This document shows positions 36,763 to 45,201 of a stretch of DNA of 64,000 bases, piece by piece. The stretch is from Shewanella salipaludis (lineage in GTDB: Bacteria > Pseudomonadota > Gammaproteobacteria > Enterobacterales > Shewanellaceae). The position numbers and the translations under genes were made by a program. The stretch lies in contig NZ_JAAXYH010000003.1 in NCBI RefSeq assembly GCF_012911865.1, positions 1 through 64,000 of the forward strand, in the 5' to 3' direction. The notes beneath the pieces are model-generated. The model made no database searches, was not told where the DNA came from, and saw only the letters and a program-made list of their open reading frames with translations. Every line of letters starts with the position of its first letter. The stretch's first letter is position 1.

Positions 36763-37563
36763 ATGAAGTCTTGGTTACTGGCATTACCTCTTATAGGCCT
36801 GGGTTGCACAGCTGCAGCCCACCCCCTTTCCTCCCCGGCATCGGTCGGCACCTCAACCGACACCCAAACAACGGCTTCGCAGCTGTGCGCTCCACTGGAT
36901 GCCGAACATCTCAGCGCCCATTATCTCATCAAGAATGAGGCGGGCCAAAGCTGGCAGATCCGCTTGCTGCGCAAGGATCGTAACCTGATAGTGCAGCGCC
37001 TGGCTCAGGCGGATGTCCAAAAGCAGGCCGGCCAACAGCAAGTCCAGAGCTTCGAGTCCTGGACCCAGGACGGTGAATATGTGCGTTACTTTCCCAGGGA
37101 GAAACGCTCCATCACCTACAGGAAGGGCGATCTCCGCGCCCTGAATATCCAGTATGACGGCGACAGCCTCTACCATCTGGTGCCGAGCAAACTCACGACC
37201 GAACTTGAACCCGGGGCCCAGTCCCAACAGGGCTGTTTCGCCACTCAAACATATCGCGGCGAACGCCATGGTGTCAGCATGGATCTCGCTTGGATCCCGG
37301 CACTGGCCTTGCCCTATGGCTTCAGCCATCACCAGGGGCAAGATGCATTGAGCTACCAGTTGGTCGACGCCAGCCCCCTGAGTGCGGCCGAATTCGACGC
37401 CATGATTGCAGATTATCAGGACCTGGATTTCGCCGATGTGGGTGACAGCGAGTCAGATCCTTTCATCGCCAAGATGATCCACCAGGGCTTCATTCAGCAT
37501 GGTGGCTCAGGCTTCTACGACAGCGAGGGGCGTCCACTGGCCGATGGCGGTCATGGCCATTAA
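36763..37563 (+). CDS. Secreted protein of unknown function linked to the phosphatases
   Basis: The 266-residue product starts MKSWLLALPLIGLGCTAAAHP (GGAGAG nine bases upstream); the signal is type I-like or, less likely, a lipobox at GLGC. The mature protein has two cysteines (QLCAPLD, QGCFATQT) likely to form a disulfide, a beta-rich middle (SWTQDGEYVRYFPREKRSITYRKGDLRALN) and a His/Gly end (GGHGH). I do not recognise a family. Its position after two phosphatases suggests a periplasmic role in phosphate-ester use, but this is only context. Confidence 0.75.
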   Translation: MKSWLLALPLIGLGCTAAAHPLSSPASVGTSTDTQTTASQLCAPLDAEHLSAHYLIKNEAGQSWQIRLLRKDRNLIVQRLAQADVQKQAGQQQVQSFESWTQDGEYVRYFPREKRSITYRKGDLRALNIQYDGDSLYHLVPSKLTTELEPGAQSQQGCFATQTYRGERHGVSMDLAWIPALALPYGFSHHQGQDALSYQLVDASPLSAAEFDAMIADYQDLDFADVGDSESDPFIAKMIHQGFIQHGGSGFYDSEGRPLADGGHGH

Positions 37564-37630
37564 CCGCCATTGACATTGACCCATGCCTATCGTTCGCTCT
37601 GGTTAACTCAGCCTACGGACAAGCCAATCA

Positions 37631-37654
37631 AACAGCCTGCAATCGCAGGCTGTT
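37631..37654. terminator. Terminator between the secreted unknown gene and ltaE
   Basis: A 10-bp stem AACAGCCTGC / GCAGGCTGTT with a 4-nt loop; ATCTTT follows on the plus strand and TTGATTG on the minus side. It lies 5 bp from the ltaE stop and serves the convergent pair. Confidence 0.7.
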
Positions 37655-37658
37655 ATCT

Positions 37659-38675
37659 TTAACTCTGTCTGAGCAGGGACTTGAGCTCCAGCACCAGCTT
37701 ATCTATATCGGCACGGCCAACATCCTTGTGGGTCACCAGACGCAGGGTGGCAGCCGGACTGATGAGGACTCCCCTGGCCTTGAGCTCCGCTGCCAACGCC
37801 CCTGTGTCGACCCCGGCGGCGACCTTGGCATACACCATATTTGTCTGTACCAGGCTCATGTCTATGTCAAACTCGGCTATCTCGCCCAGGGCCCGCGCCA
37901 GGTAGGCGGCATTGGCATGGTCTTCACCCAGACGCTCGACCTGCTCCGTCAGTGCCAGCTTGGCCGCCGCGGCCAGGATCCCCGCCTGGCGCATGCCGCC
38001 ACCCAGCATCTTGCGCCAACGAATGGCCTTGGCGATCAGTCGGCTGTCGCCGAGCAGCAAAGAACCCACAGGGGCACACAGGCCCTTGGAGAGACAGATG
38101 GAGACAGAGTCGAAGTGTGAGGTGATGTCGCCGATGGCGATATTCTGTGCCACCGCGGCGTTGGCGACCCTGGCACCATCCAGGTGGATCTTGAGTCCAT
38201 GGTTGAAGGCCAGGGCCTGGGCCTGGGCGATATAGCTCTGGGGCAATACCTTACCCCCTATGGTGTTCTCCAGGCTCAGTAGCCGGGTGCGGGCAAAATG
38301 CACATCGTCGGGTTTGATCGCCGCCTGGATATCACTCAGCAATATGCTGCCATCGCCCTGGTTGGTCAGCGGCTGGGGCTGTATGCTGCCCAGCACAGCC
38401 GCACCGCCGCCTTCAAACTTGTAATTGTGGGCCTGCTGACCGCAGAGGTACTCATCACCCCGGTCGCAATGGGACATCAGCGCCAGCAGGTTGGCCTGGG
38501 TGCCGGAGCAGGTAAAGAGCGCCGCATCGAAACCGAACATCTGCGCCGCCATCTGCTGCAGCTCGTTGACCGTAGGATCGTCGCCATAGACATCGTCACC
38601 GACCTCGGCTCTGGACATGGCCAGGCGCATGGCCTGTGTGGGTTGAGTCACTGTATCACTGCGAAAATCTATCAT
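37659..38675 (-). CDS. ltaE: Low-specificity L-threonine aldolase
   Basis: This PLP enzyme cleaves threonine or allo-threonine to glycine and acetaldehyde in the cytosol. The 338-residue product starts MIDFRSDTVTQPTQAMRLAM with GAGG upstream; the in-frame extension to 38783 has no homology pattern. The family's DDVYGDDPTVNELQ and FTCSGTQANLLAL are present, and the PLP lysine lies in DSVSICLSKGLCAPVGS. Confidence 0.95.
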   Translation of the reverse strand: MIDFRSDTVTQPTQAMRLAMSRAEVGDDVYGDDPTVNELQQMAAQMFGFDAALFTCSGTQANLLALMSHCDRGDEYLCGQQAHNYKFEGGGAAVLGSIQPQPLTNQGDGSILLSDIQAAIKPDDVHFARTRLLSLENTIGGKVLPQSYIAQAQALAFNHGLKIHLDGARVANAAVAQNIAIGDITSHFDSVSICLSKGLCAPVGSLLLGDSRLIAKAIRWRKMLGGGMRQAGILAAAAKLALTEQVERLGEDHANAAYLARALGEIAEFDIDMSLVQTNMVYAKVAAGVDTGALAAELKARGVLISPAATLRLVTHKDVGRADIDKLVLELKSLLRQS

Positions 38676-39056
38676 CTTGGCCTCATCAGAATAACTGTTG
38701 CCGGCAAATACCGAGCGGGTGCGGTTCGACTTTACCCATAGCGCGTCGCGCTGTACAGGCTTGTCATTTGAATTTAACGGCAATTTTGCTTAATAGACGC
38801 CATCAAGCCGGCGTCGTCATGGGCATCAGTATGGGCATCGGCCGGGAACAAGAGGTCCACCCAAGGATTATCAATAAGTATTTATGATGCAAACATTTAA
38901 CATTGACGGCCAAATTATCGGCAAAAACCACACTATCAAGCACATCCACATGAAACCAAAGATTAATAAATCTAATGATTGAATGCATTTTTACTCATTG
39001 TATTTATCCGGCGGGATCAGGCAGAATTTGCCTCTTTACGATCAACAACAGACACT
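38676..39056. other. Divergent intergenic region, ltaE / UPF0126
   Basis: About 380 bp. The left third is GC-rich and includes a small direct repeat (GGGCATCAGTATGGGCATCGG). 38865-39000 is AT-rich and probably carries promoters. No ORF longer than a few dozen codons is credible here and no operator was recognised. Confidence 0.35.
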
Positions 39057-39698
39057 ATGCAAGAAGCTCAATTTATCGGTTTACTCTGGACTATCGGGAT
39101 CCTGGCCGAGGCCATGACGGGCGCACTGGCCGCCGGTCGCAAACAGATGGATCTTTTCGGCGTCGTCATCATAGGCTGCGCCACCGCCATAGGCGGCGGT
39201 ACCCTGAGGGACATACTGCTGGGGAATTACCCTTTGATCTGGGTCGAGAATTGGCATTACCTGCTGGCCATCGCTCTGGCTTCGCTGCTGACTGTGGTCA
39301 TAGCCCCTGTGATGCGCTATCTCTCTAAGCTCTTTCTGGCGATCGATGCCCTGGGACTGGCGGTATTTTCCATTGTCGGCGCCCAGAAGAGCCTGATGTT
39401 GGGCTTCAGTCCGGTAGTGGCCGTGGTGATGGGACTGGTCACTGGGGTATTTGGCGGGGTGATCCGGGATATTCTCTGCAACCAGGTGCCGCTGATCTTC
39501 CAGAAGGAACTCTATGCGGTGATCTCCCTGCTGACGGCCGGACTCTATATCCTCCTGCTCCAGTATCAGGTTGAGGAATGGCTCAATCTGCTGGTCTGTC
39601 TGGCGACCGGTTTCAGCCTGCGGATGCTGGCACTCAAGTATCACTGGTCCATGCCGACCTTCGATTACCAATCCGGCACAGATAATCCCATGCACTAG
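39057..39698 (+). CDS. UPF0126/TRIC-type cation channel membrane protein
   Basis: The 213-residue inner-membrane protein has two homologous halves of three to four helices: GALAAGRKQMDLFGVVIIGCATAIGGGTLRDILLG, then FGGVIRDILCNQVPLIF. The repeated G-G-x-x-R-D motif marks the bacterial TRIC/YicG/YadS family. Homologs conduct K+ or other small cations, and the physiological role is uncertain. The start at MQEAQFIG (39057) removes an unlikely 26-residue leader. The plus-strand 3' flank repeats the end of the gene (GCACTAG recurs at about 39733). Confidence 0.9.
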   Translation: MQEAQFIGLLWTIGILAEAMTGALAAGRKQMDLFGVVIIGCATAIGGGTLRDILLGNYPLIWVENWHYLLAIALASLLTVVIAPVMRYLSKLFLAIDALGLAVFSIVGAQKSLMLGFSPVVAVVMGLVTGVFGGVIRDILCNQVPLIFQKELYAVISLLTAGLYILLLQYQVEEWLNLLVCLATGFSLRMLALKYHWSMPTFDYQSGTDNPMH

Positions 39699-39747
39699 GC
39701 CTAGGCTTTGGGCTTTGGGCTCTGGGCACTGAGCACTAGCGACTAAG

Positions 39748-39777
39748 GTTAAGGGGGAAGCCGAATTCCCCCTTAAC
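39748..39777. terminator. Bidirectional terminator, UPF0126 / tpx
   Basis: The 12-bp stem GTTAAGGGGGAA / TTCCCCCTTAAC (39748-39759 with 39766-39777) lies just before the tpx stop between convergent genes. Confidence 0.65.
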
Positions 39778-39781
39778 AGCA

Positions 39782-40387
39782 TCAATCCCCCTGTTCACTT
39801 ATCCGCTTCAGGGCCGCCAACGCCGCATCATAGTCCGGATGATGGCTGATTTCCCCCACCAGTTCACGGTACTGCAAGCGCCCCGCGGCATCTATGATCA
39901 GGATAGCCCGCGCCAGCAAGCCTTTGTTCTCGATCAACAGGCCATATTTGTCACCGAAGTCACGCCAGACAGCATCGGATAACACTTTGATCTTATCGAC
40001 ACTCTCGGCCTTGCAGAAACGCTTCTGGGCGAAGGGTAAGTCTGTGCTTATGGTCAGCATCACCACCTCGTCCGGATAGTGACCCACCTCTTTGTTGAAA
40101 CGTTTGGTCTGCAAGGCACAAACCCCGGTATCCAGGCTGGGAACGGCGCTGATCAGCACCGTCTTGCCCTTGAAGTCGCTCAGGGTGACTGGGTTGAACT
40201 TGTCGTCGACCAGCCTGAATCCAGGCGCCATCTGCTGCAACCCGGGTTGTGTACCCAACAGGGTCACAGGCTTGTTGCCCATGGTAACCTGGGGCTTATC
40301 CTTGGCCATGGCAGGCCCCAACAGGCTCAGTCCCAAAAGACTCAGTCCCAACAAAGTACCCGGCACAGCGCTCATCGTCATTCTCAT
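39782..40387 (-). CDS. tpx: Thiol peroxidase (Tpx-type peroxiredoxin), exported
   Basis: About 201 residues. It has the Tpx peroxidatic motif VPSLDTGVCALQTKRFN and the resolving Cys region FCKAESVDKIKVLSD, with TISTDLPFAQKRFC. An N-terminal signal peptide (GTLLGLSLLGLSLLGPAMA-KDK) places it in the periplasm, unlike E. coli Tpx; it should reduce peroxides there. I start at MRMTMSAVPG (40387), seven bases after GAGGAG. Further in-frame ATGs upstream come from a 12-bp repeat, so the true start is uncertain. The signal h-region is itself a duplicated LLGLS. Confidence 0.9.
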   Translation of the reverse strand: MRMTMSAVPGTLLGLSLLGLSLLGPAMAKDKPQVTMGNKPVTLLGTQPGLQQMAPGFRLVDDKFNPVTLSDFKGKTVLISAVPSLDTGVCALQTKRFNKEVGHYPDEVVMLTISTDLPFAQKRFCKAESVDKIKVLSDAVWRDFGDKYGLLIENKGLLARAILIIDAAGRLQYRELVGEISHHPDYDAALAALKRISEQGD

Positions 40388-40397
40388 GGTCATTCTC

Positions 40398-40469
40398 CTC
40401 ATAGTCGTGCTCATAGCTGCGCTCATAGTCGTGCTCATAATCGTGTTCATAGTAGCGCTAATAGCCGCG
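40398..40469. repeat. 12-bp tandem repeat, six units, upstream of tpx
   Basis: Units at 40398, 40410, 40422, 40434, 40446 and 40458, for example CTCATAGTCGTG (twice, exact) and CTCATAGCTGCG. On the minus strand the first four carry an in-frame ATG and encode M-S-T-T / M-S-A-A, giving a run of possible start codons in phase with tpx. Confidence 0.88.
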
Positions 40470-40544
40470 TCACAGTATTGTCTGCATTTGCAATACGTCC
40501 ACAGGGCACTCAGGCTACAGCGGCCGATAACAAATTACGGGCAT

Positions 40545-40568
40545 AAAAAAGGTCGGCAACAGCCGACC
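40545..40568 (-). terminator. Terminator of mscS
   Basis: The stem GGTCGGC/GCCGACC (40551-40557 with 40562-40568) is followed on the minus strand by six Ts. It is about 20 bp past the mscS stop. Confidence 0.85.
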
Positions 40569-40587
40569 CAGAGTTCCAAGCGAGCCA

Positions 40588-41415
40588 TTATCTGGCCGCG
40601 GCAACTTCTTTAACATGCAAGTCCATTTGTGGAAATGGAATCGAAATGTTGGCGGCATCCAGGGCATTCTTGATCTGCTCCAGCAGCTCGAAACGGCCGG
40701 CCCAGTAATCGGCGGTCTTGACCCAAGGGCGAACCACGAAGTTGATCGATGAATCCCCCAACTCAGCCAGAGCGACAGTATAGCCGGGATCTTTCAGCAC
40801 ATACTGATTATTGTCCAATACGCTCTTCAGCACTTCCTTGGTCCTGGCTATGTCCGAATCATAGGCCACCCCTATGATGAGATCGACGCGCCGTTCACCC
40901 AGGGCAGAAAAGTTGGTTATTGTGCCGTTCATCATGGCAGAGTTTGGCGCCACTATGACTTTGTTGTCCGGGGTACGCAACTTGGTCGAAAAGATGGTGA
41001 TCTCGTCTATGGTGCCGGCAATCCCGGCGGCCTCGACATAATCGCCGACCCGGCAAGGACGGAACATCACCATGAGGACACCCGAGGCGAAGTTAGACAA
41101 AGATCCCTGTAATGCCAGGCCAACCGCTAAGCCGGCGGCACCCAGCACGGCAATCAGGGAGGCGGTCTGCACGCCAATTTGCCCCAGGGTGGCGATGACG
41201 GTAAACACCAGGACCACGGCCCAGACGAGATTCGCCACGAATGAAACGACAGTTTTGTCGACTTTACGGTTATGCAAGACTTTCGTCGTCACTTTCTTGG
41301 TGACATGGGCCAGGTAGCGACCAACCAAAAATATGACTATGGCAAAAAAGACTTTCAAGCCATAGGTCATCAAGAGTTCAGGCGCTTGCTCCAACAATCC
41401 ATCCAGGTTTTCCAT
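40588..41415 (-). CDS. mscS: Small-conductance mechanosensitive channel
   Basis: This inner-membrane channel opens on hypo-osmotic shock. The 275-residue product has three N-terminal helices; the pore helix is rich in Gly/Ala (VLGAAGLAVGLALQGSLSNFASGVLMVMFRP, the MscS signature). A cytoplasmic beta/alpha cage follows. Its length (E. coli 286) and motifs are normal. GGAG precedes the start by 7. It is monocistronic. Confidence 0.96.
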   Translation of the reverse strand: MENLDGLLEQAPELLMTYGLKVFFAIVIFLVGRYLAHVTKKVTTKVLHNRKVDKTVVSFVANLVWAVVLVFTVIATLGQIGVQTASLIAVLGAAGLAVGLALQGSLSNFASGVLMVMFRPCRVGDYVEAAGIAGTIDEITIFSTKLRTPDNKVIVAPNSAMMNGTITNFSALGERRVDLIIGVAYDSDIARTKEVLKSVLDNNQYVLKDPGYTVALAELGDSSINFVVRPWVKTADYWAGRFELLEQIKNALDAANISIPFPQMDLHVKEVAAAR

Positions 41416-41692
41416 TGGTTCACTCCATTAATTAATGACACTGATAACGTTATTTTATTCCAGCGATAAACTCGAGCCGACACCTTAATCCATCTCCAGC
41501 AGGCAAGCGGGTAAATATGCTGAGCCAGCAATCTCAGCGACGGCGCTGGCCCGAATGGCCCGGCGCTCATAAGCCTGGTCCTGCCGCAGAAGCTAACCGA
41601 CACTATCACTGGCTTATCTCGCTGATTGTAAGATTGTATATTCAAATATAGCCAAGATAAAGCCACTAAATTCGCCCCCGACCATGGGGCCC

Positions 41693-41730
41693 AATAACGA
41701 CGAAGCGGCTATTGCCGCTTCGTTGTTATT
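41693..41730. terminator. Terminator of the DUF4136 lipoprotein gene
   Basis: A near-perfect 17-bp stem (core ACGAAGCGGC / GCCGCTTCGT) with one mismatch and AATAA/TTATT flanks. It is 18 bp past the stop. The stretch 41416-41692 holds no gene I can support. Confidence 0.8.
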
Positions 41731-41747
41731 CCTATGTCACCCCGGGG

Positions 41748-42308
41748 CTATTTCATCGCCGCCTTGGGGGGATAATTTTGCATTATGCTGGCTACCGCAG
41801 CATTGATGATCTGGACTTTTTCCTGGGGGGTCTTCTTATCACGCACTGTGTCTGCCAGTGAGCCACGCCAAACCAGCTTATTGGTCTTGTGATCTACTAT
41901 ATCCAAGATCAGAGTCCCGACTTCGTATTCACGCACGCTGGTCTGGGTCTGCATGCCGGCGCCCCATCCCCAGGCAGGGCCGTAATAAGGGTTGTAACCG
42001 AAGTTACTGCTGAAGGTATCGACATCGATCTTCTTGTCTACCTTGGTCAGGTAATTCACCAGCACATCGGCATTGGCCATATCCACCTGTTTGAAGCCCT
42101 TCATGGCAAGCTCGGCATTCATCGCATCCCTGACCCGCTCATCCATCAAACCATCCAGTTGATAACTGGCGCCATCCATCTGCTTGGCGACCCAGGCATA
42201 GGTCTTATACTGAGTGAAATTTACCCCAGGGTCGTAATCCCAGGTCGTCTTGGTCGAACTACAGGCACTCAATGCCAGTACGACTACAGCCAACAGTAGT
42301 TTTTTCAT
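41748..42308 (-). CDS. DUF4136 lipoprotein
   Basis: The 186-residue product starts MKKLLLAVVVLALSACSS, a lipoprotein signal (LSAC). The mature part shows the DUF4136 pattern: W-D-Y-D-x-x-x-x-F-x-x-Y-K-T-Y-A-W near the start, A-D-V-L-V-N-Y in the middle, an aromatic/Gly loop (YNPYYGPAWGWGAG), then GTLILDIVDHKTNKLVWRGS. It probably sits on the periplasmic side of the outer membrane. The role is unknown. Confidence 0.9.
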   Translation of the reverse strand: MKKLLLAVVVLALSACSSTKTTWDYDPGVNFTQYKTYAWVAKQMDGASYQLDGLMDERVRDAMNAELAMKGFKQVDMANADVLVNYLTKVDKKIDVDTFSSNFGYNPYYGPAWGWGAGMQTQTSVREYEVGTLILDIVDHKTNKLVWRGSLADTVRDKKTPQEKVQIINAAVASIMQNYPPKAAMK

Positions 42309-42632
42309 ATCGTCTCCAGGTTAGGAACCTATTGCACCCAGTGCATCTTGCCTCAGCTTACCTACTAGTCCCATGATCTACAAATGAATTTAATTTTATG
42401 TCAGCCTAGGTTAAGTTTGCACCGCCCACTCTCGCCTACACAAGTGGCATGGTCCACTACCTGTATTGATCATAGCCCATGCCAGGCGCTATTGCCTCTG
42501 ACCGGGCCGGCGACGGTTCGCTTCAGACCCATTCCATCGCCAACATAAAGCCGTCAGAGTTCAAGATTTTAACTGCCAGAGACAGCGCTATTTTGGTAGA
42601 CTGAACCGAGTTCAGGAAAAGGTTTAAGACAG
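42309..42632. other. Divergent intergenic region before yciH
   Basis: This 324-bp stretch separates the DUF4136 gene and yciH. The left part is AT-rich near 42380-42410, a probable promoter for the lipoprotein gene. No operator, RNA gene or short ORF with a good ribosome-binding site was seen. Confidence 0.35.
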
Positions 42633-42962
42633 ATGAAAGCAGATCCCAACGTATCCTTGGTCTACAGTACAGATATAGGCCGCATTACCCAAGAAGCTGC
42701 GCCGCAGCAAGCGCCCGAGACCGACGGTATAGTGCGTATTCATAAAGACAGCAAGGGCCGCAAGGGCAAAGGCGTCTCCTTGATCAAGGGCCTGCCGCTC
42801 GACGATGCAGGGCTGAAGGCGCTGGCTCAGAAACTCAAGAAACAATGTGGTTGTGGCGGAACGGTCAAAGATTTCGTCATTGAAGTCCAGACAGATAACA
42901 GAGAGCAACTCAAGACCTTGTTGGAAAAGCTCAATTATAAGGTCAAACTCGCCGGCGGATAA
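42633..42962 (+). CDS. yciH: SUI1/eIF1-family translation protein YciH
   Basis: The 109-residue product has a disordered N-terminus, then the SUI1 fold: [38 protein letters not shown] and the C-terminal strand [27 protein letters not shown]. It is related to eukaryotic eIF1 and, in bacteria, can influence initiation-codon selection in vitro. It lies 34 bp upstream of yqgE in the same direction. Confidence 0.93.
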   Translation: MKADPNVSLVYSTDIGRITQEAAPQQAPETDGIVRIHKDSKGRKGKGVSLIKGLPLDDAGLKALAQKLKKQCGCGGTVKDFVIEVQTDNREQLKTLLEKLNYKVKLAGG

Positions 42963-42996
42963 GATTGCCAGCTTAACTCTGCTATGGAGCCAGTTA

Positions 42997-43557
42997 ATGG
43001 ATAGCCTGCAAAACCACTTGTTGATCGCCATGCCGTCGCTGCAAGAAACCTTCTTCGAGCGCGCGGTCATCTATGTCTGTGAGCATGATGCCAGGGGTGC
43101 CATGGGGCTGATCATCAACCGGCCATTAGGCATAGAGATAGATGAATTGTTGCGGCAGATGGAGCTGCCCGAGCAGCCCAAGGTCGCGACAGAGCTGCAT
43201 GCCCAGGTGCTGATAGGCGGCCCCGTGACCCCGGACCGGGGTTTCGTGCTCCACGACGCTCAACCCCATTGGAGCAATAGTCAAACCTTGGCCAACGAAC
43301 TCATGCTCACCAGCTCCAGAGACATATTGTCGGCATTGGGCACGGATAAGGCCCCGAAGCAGTTCATGGTCGCCCTGGGCTATGCCGGCTGGAGCAAAGA
43401 TCAGCTGGAACAAGAAGTTGCCGACAACGTCTGGTTGACTATTCCCGCGACCAAGGCCCTGTTGTTCGAAGTGCCCTATGACGAACGTTGGCAGCAGGCT
43501 TGCCGCGCCTTGGGTTTCGATACCTGGCAGATATCCCACCAAACCGGCCATGCATAG
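42997..43557 (+). CDS. yqgE: UPF0301 protein YqgE/AlgH
   Basis: The 186-residue cytosolic protein has family hallmarks [50 protein letters not shown] and the end-block [17 protein letters not shown] chose the ATG at 42997 (MDSLQNHL) preceded by GGAG. Its biochemical role is not established. It lies 25 bp upstream of ruvX, the conserved pairing in gammaproteobacteria. Confidence 0.95.
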   Translation: MDSLQNHLLIAMPSLQETFFERAVIYVCEHDARGAMGLIINRPLGIEIDELLRQMELPEQPKVATELHAQVLIGGPVTPDRGFVLHDAQPHWSNSQTLANELMLTSSRDILSALGTDKAPKQFMVALGYAGWSKDQLEQEVADNVWLTIPATKALLFEVPYDERWQQACRALGFDTWQISHQTGHA

Positions 43558-43582
43558 TCGCCGGTCATAATAGACACATATA

Positions 43583-44005
43583 ATGAATTCCAGAACCGTA
43601 TTAGGCTTCGATTTCGGCACCAAGAGCATAGGTGTCGCCATAGGCCAGGAAATTACCGCCAGCGCCGCCCCACTCCTATCCCTCAAGGCCGTCGACGGGA
43701 TCCCCAACTGGGATGAGGTAGGTCGACTCATCAAGGAGTGGCAGCCGGACCTGGTGGTGGTCGGCTTGCCGCTCAACATGGACGGCACAGAGCAGGACAT
43801 GACCCACAGGGCGCGTAAATTCGCCAATCGCATCAATGCCCGCTTCGGCGTCAAGATAGCCACCCAGGATGAGCGGCTCACCACCACAGATGCCAAGGCC
43901 AGGCTGTTCGAGCTGGGGGGCTATAAGTCGCTCTCCAAGGGCCAGGTGGATGCCGTCTCGGCTGTGCTCATCATAGAGAGTTATTTCGAGAATCAATACG
44001 GCTAG
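43583..44005 (+). CDS. ruvX: RuvX/YqgF, RNase H-like nuclease for pre-16S rRNA maturation
   Basis: The 140-residue product has the RNase H-like fold with [15 protein letters not shown] (first catalytic Asp), [14 protein letters not shown] (family: G-x-P-x-x-x-D/N-G), [14 protein letters not shown] and [14 protein letters not shown] with the last Asp. It is now regarded as trimming the 5' end of 16S rRNA; the resolvase name is historical. Its length is normal. Confidence 0.95.
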   Translation: MNSRTVLGFDFGTKSIGVAIGQEITASAAPLLSLKAVDGIPNWDEVGRLIKEWQPDLVVVGLPLNMDGTEQDMTHRARKFANRINARFGVKIATQDERLTTTDAKARLFELGGYKSLSKGQVDAVSAVLIIESYFENQYG

Positions 44006-44057
44006 TGCCCAATGCCGGCCGCCAGGGATAGAGACAGGGATATAGAGGCAGGGATAA

Positions 44058-44092
44058 AAACACAGAGGGAGCCATGGGCTCCCTCTGTGTTT
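44058..44092. terminator. Bidirectional terminator, ruvX / hemH
   Basis: A 16-bp perfect stem (AAACACAGAGGGAGCC and its complement, 3-nt loop ATG) lies between convergent genes. Just left, AGGGATA words recur in 44029-44056 as short direct repeats after the ruvX stop. Confidence 0.85.
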
Positions 44093-44154
44093 TAGCCGAC
44101 CCGCATCGGCGCCGCTGCTCCGGGCACTTGATTCGGGCATGAGCTTGCTGTCAT

Positions 44155-45168
44155 TTAGAGATAGGGGTGCACCAGATTGGCCATCATCTTGATATGCAAC
44201 TCATCATCGTTCAATGCCGATATGTAACGGAATTCCTGGCCACCCGCCTGTTCGAAGATCTCGCGATTCTCGCCCACTATTTCTTCCAGCGTCTCCAAAC
44301 AATCGGCACTGAAGGCCGGACAGAGTATGGCCACATCCGTGACTCCGCCCTCAGCCAAGGCCTTCATGGTCGCATCCGTGTAGGGCTGCAGCCATTTGGC
44401 CTTGCCGAAACGGGACTGGAAGGTCATCACATAGTCACTATCCGTCAGCCCCAACTTTTCGACCACCAATGCCGTGGTCCTGGCACAGAAACAATAATAA
44501 GGGTCGCCCAGATGCAGGTTGCGCTCCGGCATGCCATGGTAGGACAGCACCAGTTTCTGCGGCTTGCCATGGCGCTCAAAGTCCTGCCGAATAGAGGCTG
44601 CCAGCGCCTCTATATAGTCGGGGTTATCATGATAGCTATTGATGAAATGCAGTGCCGGCAGGTAACGCCACGAAGACAGCTCGGAGGCGATCGCATCGAA
44701 GGCCGAAGCTGTGGTAGGTGCGGCATACTGGGGATACAAGGGCAACACCACCAGCTTATCCACCCCGTCCCTATGCATAGTCCGCAGTTCGTTGGCAATC
44801 GAAGGTTCACCGTAACGCATGCCTAAACCGACGACAGCCTGACAGCCTTCCTGTTGCAGCAGCGTCGCCAGCTTAGCCTGTTGCCGGCGACTGATGGCCA
44901 GCAAGGGTGAGCCATCGGCACGCCACACCTTGCGATACAGGGCAGCCGATTTAGCCGGCCGAATCCGCAATATGATGCCATGCAGTATCAGCAGCCATAA
45001 GAATCTGGGGATCTCCACCACCCTGGGATCGGCCAAAAATTCGGCCAAATAACGCCGAACCGCCCCAGTGGTCGGCGCCTCCGGGGTCCCCAAATTCAAC
45101 AACAGCACCCCGGTTTTACCACGCTCGGCGTGACCCGTTTTTTTCGATAAGCCTAAATATTTAGCCAA
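44155..45168 (-). CDS. hemH: Ferrochelatase
   Basis: The enzyme inserts Fe2+ into protoporphyrin IX, the last step of haem synthesis. The 337-residue product has GVLLLNLGTPEAPTTGAVRRYLAEFL, PLYPQYAAPTTAS, LSYHGMPER (catalytic His) and QSRFGKAKWLQPYTD. The conserved Glu lies in ADCLETLEEI. The start is TTG at 45168 (GAGG six bases upstream), an unusual start codon for this gene. A second hemH elsewhere is common in Shewanella but cannot be seen here. Confidence 0.95.
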   Translation of the reverse strand: MAKYLGLSKKTGHAERGKTGVLLLNLGTPEAPTTGAVRRYLAEFLADPRVVEIPRFLWLLILHGIILRIRPAKSAALYRKVWRADGSPLLAISRRQQAKLATLLQQEGCQAVVGLGMRYGEPSIANELRTMHRDGVDKLVVLPLYPQYAAPTTASAFDAIASELSSWRYLPALHFINSYHDNPDYIEALAASIRQDFERHGKPQKLVLSYHGMPERNLHLGDPYYCFCARTTALVVEKLGLTDSDYVMTFQSRFGKAKWLQPYTDATMKALAEGGVTDVAILCPAFSADCLETLEEIVGENREIFEQAGGQEFRYISALNDDELHIKMMANLVHPYL

Positions 45169-45201
45169 AACAGCCTCTTGATAATGGATAATGCAAAAAT
45201 A

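Noticed and set aside
40388..40450. Full upstream extension of Tpx as the sole start
   Set aside because: The added residues come from the 12-bp repeat and the best ribosome-binding site lies after it; kept only as an alternative.
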